From NCBI GenBank assembly GCA_018221165.1, contig JAAOYD010000100.1, forward strand, positions 1-15,436: a stretch of 15,436 nucleotides of DNA, given 5' to 3'. Positions 13,032 through 15,436 of this stretch are shown in pieces. The stretch's first letter is position 1. Each line of letters begins with the position of its first letter. Source of the DNA: Candidatus Woesearchaeota archaeon (lineage in GTDB: Archaea; Nanobdellota; Nanobdellia; Woesearchaeales; UBA525). The notes beneath the pieces are model-generated. The model saw only the letters and a program-made list of their open reading frames with translations. It did not search any database and was not told the origin of the DNA. Both the position numbers and the translations under genes were made by a program.

Positions 13032-14543
13032 TTAGAGCTGTTTCTTCCCTTTGAGCAGGTCGTGGAGCTTCGCTGAAAGCTCGTCTGCCTTGACCCTGAC
13101 TTGTTTCTCAGTATCCCTGTCTCGTAGGGTGACTGTGCCGTCCTTCATGGTGTCGCCGTCGACGGTGACGCAATAGGGCGTTCCTTGCATGGCCGCGCGG
13201 AGATAGCGTCGTCCAATACTACCTGCTGCATCGTAGGAGCAGGTGAATTCACCGACAAGATTCTCAAAAATCTCTCGTGCCTTTTCTGGCATGCCGTCTT
13301 TCTTGACAAGCGGGAAGATCTGGACTTGAATGGGCGCGAGGAAGGACGGTAATGACAGGGTTGTCTTGCCTTCTTTCTCCTTCTTAGGATCGTAGGTGAG
13401 GTCGAGCACCGCGAGCACCATCCTGTCAGGGCCGAATGCTATCTCGAGAATGTGTGGAATTTCTTTCTTATGCGTCTCGTCGCTGGCGACGAGTGCTTTC
13501 TTTGCTGCTTCTCCGTGTTGTTTCAGGTCGTAGTCGGTGCGGTCGTGGACGCCACACATCTCTGTCCAACCGAAGCTGCTCAGCTTGACTTCAATATCCC
13601 ATGCGTCGTCGGCGTAGAATGCTTTCTCATCCGGACCGTGCTGCCGGATGCGCATGTGCGATTCTGGAATGCCTATGCTGGTAAACAACTCATAGGCTAA
13701 GGCTACTGTGTAAGCAAAAGCATCGTTCTTGAGAATCTTTTTCTTCCGGGCTTCCTCAACCGTCATAGTTGTCGGTTTCTTCTTGTCGAGTTGGGCTTTC
13801 GCGTCCCACAACGGGAGTTTTCTTCCTTTGACTTTGTCGTAGGCAGGATAGCCTTGCTTCTGGTCCTTGAAGAGGAAGATTTGCGATTCGGCTTGGGTGA
13901 ATTCCCGCATTCTAAGGGTGAACTGTCGCGGACTGATTTCGTTTCGGTAGGCTTTTCCGATTTGGTACACTGAGAATGGGAGTTTCTTGCGGAAATAGTC
14001 GAAGTAGCGAACAAATGGCAAATACGTCGTGGTTGCTGTTTCCGGCCGGTTGTAGGCTTCCAGGTCGTGGCCGATGGTTGTGGCCATCATGAGGTTATGC
14101 TCGAGGATTTCAGGAACGAGTGGTTTCTTACTCGGTGCTTGTATCTTGTGTTCTTTGATGATTTCGAGGTAGTCGAAGGGCGCTTTTACTTTCGCGAGAT
14201 AGGGCGCGGCGTCTGTGCCTTTCGCTGCGAAGTGATCTTCGATGAGCTTGTCGGTTCGGTAGGCATTGCCGTCCTCGTCCTTGATGACTGGGTCGGTGAA
14301 GTTGCCGAGATGACCTGACGCTTTCCAGACGACCGCGGGCATAATGGTCGGGCATTCGACTTCCCACACATCGTGGAGCGCGAAGACTTTCCTGATGGTG
14401 TTCTCCACGTTGTTCTTCAGAAGCTTACCCAAAGGACCATATTCGTAGAATCCGCTGAGGCCACCGTAGAGTTCAGGAGAAGGTCCCCAAATAAAGCCCC
14501 GTTCCTGGCAGAACGCGGTCAACTTCGTCATGTCGTCAGCCAT
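13032..14543 (-). CDS. glyS: Glycyl-tRNA synthetase, dimeric archaeal/eukaryotic type
   Basis: This class II enzyme charges tRNA-Gly with glycine. Visible signatures are the N-terminal RGFIWGPSPELYGGLSGFYE (15-34), motif 2 region QIGKAYRNEISPRQFTLRMR then EFTQAE (about 194-219), motif 3 EIAFGPDRMVLAVLD (after 365), and the C-terminal anticodon-binding domain (about 395-503) with SIGRRYLRA and GTPYCVTVDGDT. At 503 residues it is shorter than many archaeal GlyRS (about 570), with reduced insertions. The usual RPETAQG reads RPETATT (167-173). ATG 14543 is 21 nt from a TATA box, so the mRNA is leaderless. It is transcribed in the same direction as, and upstream of, tRNA-Phe, each with its own promoter. 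Confidence 0.95.
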   Translation of the reverse strand: MADDMTKLTAFCQERGFIWGPSPELYGGLSGFYEYGPLGKLLKNNVENTIRKVFALHDVWEVECPTIMPAVVWKASGHLGNFTDPVIKDEDGNAYRTDKLIEDHFAAKGTDAAPYLAKVKAPFDYLEIIKEHKIQAPSKKPLVPEILEHNLMMATTIGHDLEAYNRPETATTTYLPFVRYFDYFRKKLPFSVYQIGKAYRNEISPRQFTLRMREFTQAESQIFLFKDQKQGYPAYDKVKGRKLPLWDAKAQLDKKKPTTMTVEEARKKKILKNDAFAYTVALAYELFTSIGIPESHMRIRQHGPDEKAFYADDAWDIEVKLSSFGWTEMCGVHDRTDYDLKQHGEAAKKALVASDETHKKEIPHILEIAFGPDRMVLAVLDLTYDPKKEKEGKTTLSLPSFLAPIQVQIFPLVKKDGMPEKAREIFENLVGEFTCSYDAAGSIGRRYLRAAMQGTPYCVTVDGDTMKDGTVTLRDRDTEKQVRVKADELSAKLHDLLKGKKQL

Positions 14544-14564
14544 GCAAGCTTGAGACGGAGAGGA

Positions 14565-14573
14565 TTATATAAA
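14565..14573 (-). promoter_or_regulatory. TATA box of glycyl-tRNA synthetase
   Basis: The minus strand reads CTTTATATAATCC, ending about 21 nt before ATG 14543. Confidence 0.65.
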
Positions 14574-14593
14574 GATTGCTGAGGAAAAGGGTC

Positions 14594-14616
14594 GCCGCCG
14601 ACACGAGGTCGACGGC
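14594..14616 (-). other. GC-rich hairpin upstream of the GlyRS promoter (possible terminator or end of a small RNA)
   Basis: Nine-base arms (GCCGCCGAC 14594-14602, GTCGACGGC 14608-14616; one C/A mismatch) with a 5-nt loop are followed on the minus strand by CGACCCTTTTCC. Upstream on that strand, TTTAAATA at about 14695-14702 looks like a TATA box with no reading frame behind it. The 14575-14700 stretch may therefore hold a small RNA of about 80-100 nt, or just the 3' end of the preceding operon. I see no box C/D or H/ACA pattern. Confidence 0.3.
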
Positions 14617-14713
14617 AGGAGAGACCAGAATACGTTCTTCGTTGCGACAAAGGTGTATCAGGGTACCCTCCAAAGAGAATATGGTGAGATGAAGTATTTA
14701 AAGATTTGGATGC

Positions 14714-14893
14714 TTAGAAATCATCAAGGAAGATTTCGCCTGCGTCGTGCGGGGCGAAGATCTCGTCCATTTCGTGCTTGCCAATCTTGCCTTTCTTGTT
14801 CAAGACTGAGCGGAGCGTCTTCTTCTCTTTCTTACCAGTCACAGGACAGGTGCGAATCTCGTCGTCGAAGCCCGTGTCGTTATCGTCGTACAT
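14714..14893 (-). CDS. Small acidic/lysine-rich protein of unknown function
   Basis: The 59-residue protein runs MYDDNDTGFDDEIRTCPVTG then KKEKKTLRSVLNKKGKIGKH, ending in an acidic EIFLDDF. No family is recognised. It has no membrane segment; a basic centre lies between acidic ends. I chose ATG 14893 because AGGTGA lies 5 nt upstream. A GTG at 14902 directly after the previous stop is also in frame but has no good ribosome site. It is coupled to the lipoprotein gene, whose stop ends 9 bp before. Confidence 0.6.
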   Translation of the reverse strand: MYDDNDTGFDDEIRTCPVTGKKEKKTLRSVLNKKGKIGKHEMDEIFAPHDAGEIFLDDF

Positions 14894-14902
14894 TCGATTC
14901 AC

Positions 14903-15256
14903 CTAGTTTCCGAAACCATCCTTATAGTCCATCTCAACAAACTCAACAGGTACACTTGCAGGGACGTCCTCTCCGTTGGCTCTTCGCATTTCAATATCGG
15001 CCAGCCCAGGGTTACGTCTTATGAGATCATTTCTATACGCTTGACGCAGTTCCTCAAACATTCCAGGATTCTCGCCGCGGCCACTTGATGGTAACTCTCG
15101 ACGAATAGCAGTATCAAGTGGAGTGGACGTGTACCAAGTTCCTTTGTTCGCAGGTCGTTCCGCAAGATACTCTCCAGAAGAAGGAGAAGAACATGCAGAT
15201 GTGAAAGCTATAGCTGAGATACCTGCTGCCGCCACTGCTGCTCTTATCAATCTCAT
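14903..15256 (-). CDS. Putative lipoprotein of unknown function
   Basis: The 117-residue protein has a typical N-terminal signal: basic MRLIR, hydrophobic AAVAAAGISAIAF, then TSAC with C22 as the likely lipid-attachment cysteine, followed by a Ser/Pro-rich spacer. The mature part of about 95 residues is polar, with EYLAERPANKG and FEELRQAYRNDLIRRNP helical stretches, and ends in EFVEMDYKDGFGN. No family is recognised. It would be anchored outside the cell membrane. It has its own promoter with an operator-like palindrome and is the first of two genes. The lipobox lacks the common Leu at -3, so the lipid anchor is likely but not certain; plain secretion is the alternative. Confidence 0.65.
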   Translation of the reverse strand: MRLIRAAVAAAGISAIAFTSACSSPSSGEYLAERPANKGTWYTSTPLDTAIRRELPSSGRGENPGMFEELRQAYRNDLIRRNPGLADIEMRRANGEDVPASVPVEFVEMDYKDGFGN

Positions 15257-15266
15257 TTCTCTGCCT

Positions 15267-15308
15267 CTAATACGTAATTAGTCGCACATTTATATAGCTT
15301 TCGCTTTT
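15267..15308 (-). promoter_or_regulatory. BRE/TATA promoter and palindrome of the lipoprotein gene
   Basis: The minus strand carries AAAGCGAAAG (BRE side) then CTATATAAAT (about 15288-15297). The quasi-palindrome CTAATACGTAATTAG (15267-15281, 5-bp arms) lies between box and start. ATG 15256 is about 32 nt past the box, so there is a short leader with GAGGCAGAG before the start. The BRE/TATA sequence is nearly identical to that at 384-404. Confidence 0.7.
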
Positions 15309-15375
15309 GTAACTACTAGTAAATAGTAATACTTTATACATACTATAATAAACTTCTATATGGTTGTTTATTCTT

Positions 15376-15429
15376 GTTCGGGTCGGCCCCACGGGCTGAA
15401 GCCCGTGGTACCTTTACCCCGACCCGAAC
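15376..15429 (-). ncRNA. omegaRNA-like double hairpin at the 3' end of a tnpB gene
   Basis: On the minus strand an 11-bp perfect outer stem (GTTCGGGTCGG 15419-15429, CCGACCCGAAC 15376-15386) encloses an 8-bp stem with TTCA loop (CCACGGGC 15401-15408, GCCCGTGG 15389-15396). TnpB guide-RNA scaffolds commonly end in a hairpin of the CTTCAG type that overlaps the tnpB stop, as this one does. The scaffold would end at 15376, and the bases just below (from 15375 down) would be the guide, taken from flanking DNA. The call rests on form and position only. Confidence 0.55.
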
Positions 15430-15436
15430 GCCTTGA
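15414..15436 (-). CDS. tnpB: Last codons of a probable tnpB (IS200/IS605-type) gene, cut by the window edge
   Basis: The minus strand reads (x)TC AAG GCG TTC GGG TCG GGG TAA, that is I-K-A-F-G-S-G-stop. TnpB proteins commonly end in N-A-A-x-N-I-(L/K)-x-F/L-G shortly after the last zinc-finger cysteines, and this fits. The stop is embedded in the omegaRNA-like hairpin, as is usual. Only seven residues are visible, so the call depends on the hairpin beside it. Confidence 0.5.

Noticed and set aside
14714..14902. Relation between the 59-residue protein and the four-cysteine membrane protein through a shared MNR(M/I)YD start
   Set aside because: The match covers only a few residues, and the MNR part of the short protein depends on a GTG start that I do not favour.
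14653..15024. 123-codon plus-strand frame with a GGTGAG site near ATG 14691
   Set aside because: Very rich in Arg and Ser, and antisense to the 59-residue and lipoprotein genes, which have a promoter, a signal sequence and a good ribosome site.
15376..15429. Nested hairpin read as a rho-independent terminator on the plus strand
   Set aside because: No plus-strand gene ends here and no T run follows; on the minus strand it follows a plausible tnpB stop.

Overview
The window is archaeal. Most genes sit 20-23 nt downstream of a TATA box, often with a purine-rich BRE before it, so many mRNAs are probably leaderless; internal genes use GGTGA/GAGG-type ribosome sites and several start with TTG. 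It encodes translin, the alpha2-type glycyl-tRNA synthetase of archaea and eukaryotes, a tRNA-Phe without encoded CCA, and FlaI/TadA plus FlaJ/TadC-type machinery. The long ATPase, double-domain TadC and FlaC-like coiled-coil proteins resemble DPANN (Woesearchaeota/Pacearchaeota-like) genomes as I remember them; that placement is an inference.

Layout. At 1-1554 (minus) lie the 5' part of a low-molecular-weight protein-tyrosine-phosphatase-like gene, then an HD-domain phosphohydrolase and a translin homologue that overlap by 8 bp. From 1665 to 3668 (plus) there are three tandem genes for five-helix membrane proteins that look paralogous. From 5653 down to 3753 (minus) a visibly AT-rich run of four overlapping or abutting genes has no recognisable function and looks like a later acquisition. 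A double-unit Lrp/AsnC-type regulator (5761-6723, plus) is transcribed divergently from it. Two coiled-coil genes on the minus strand (6731-7867) face a pilus-type motor operon (7969-12768, plus: ATPase, TadC-like platform, small CBU_0592-like membrane protein) across a compact bidirectional promoter that contains a 10-bp direct repeat and a 13-bp palindrome. Then come tRNA-Phe, glycyl-tRNA synthetase, a possible small RNA region, a 59-residue protein and a putative lipoprotein, all minus strand. At the right edge the last codons of what looks like a tnpB gene enter the window on the minus strand, followed by an omegaRNA-like double hairpin.

How the parts may work together. ATPase, TadC platform, the two cytoplasmic coiled-coil proteins and perhaps the three five-helix membrane proteins could form one envelope-spanning type IV filament or secretion-like machine. 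No pilin, prepilin peptidase or FlaH homologue is visible here. The most notable items are the membrane-protein trio, the unknown AT-rich operon beside its candidate regulator, the shared promoter of the motor locus, a two-copy hairpin-plus-tail repeat, and the TnpB/omegaRNA end.
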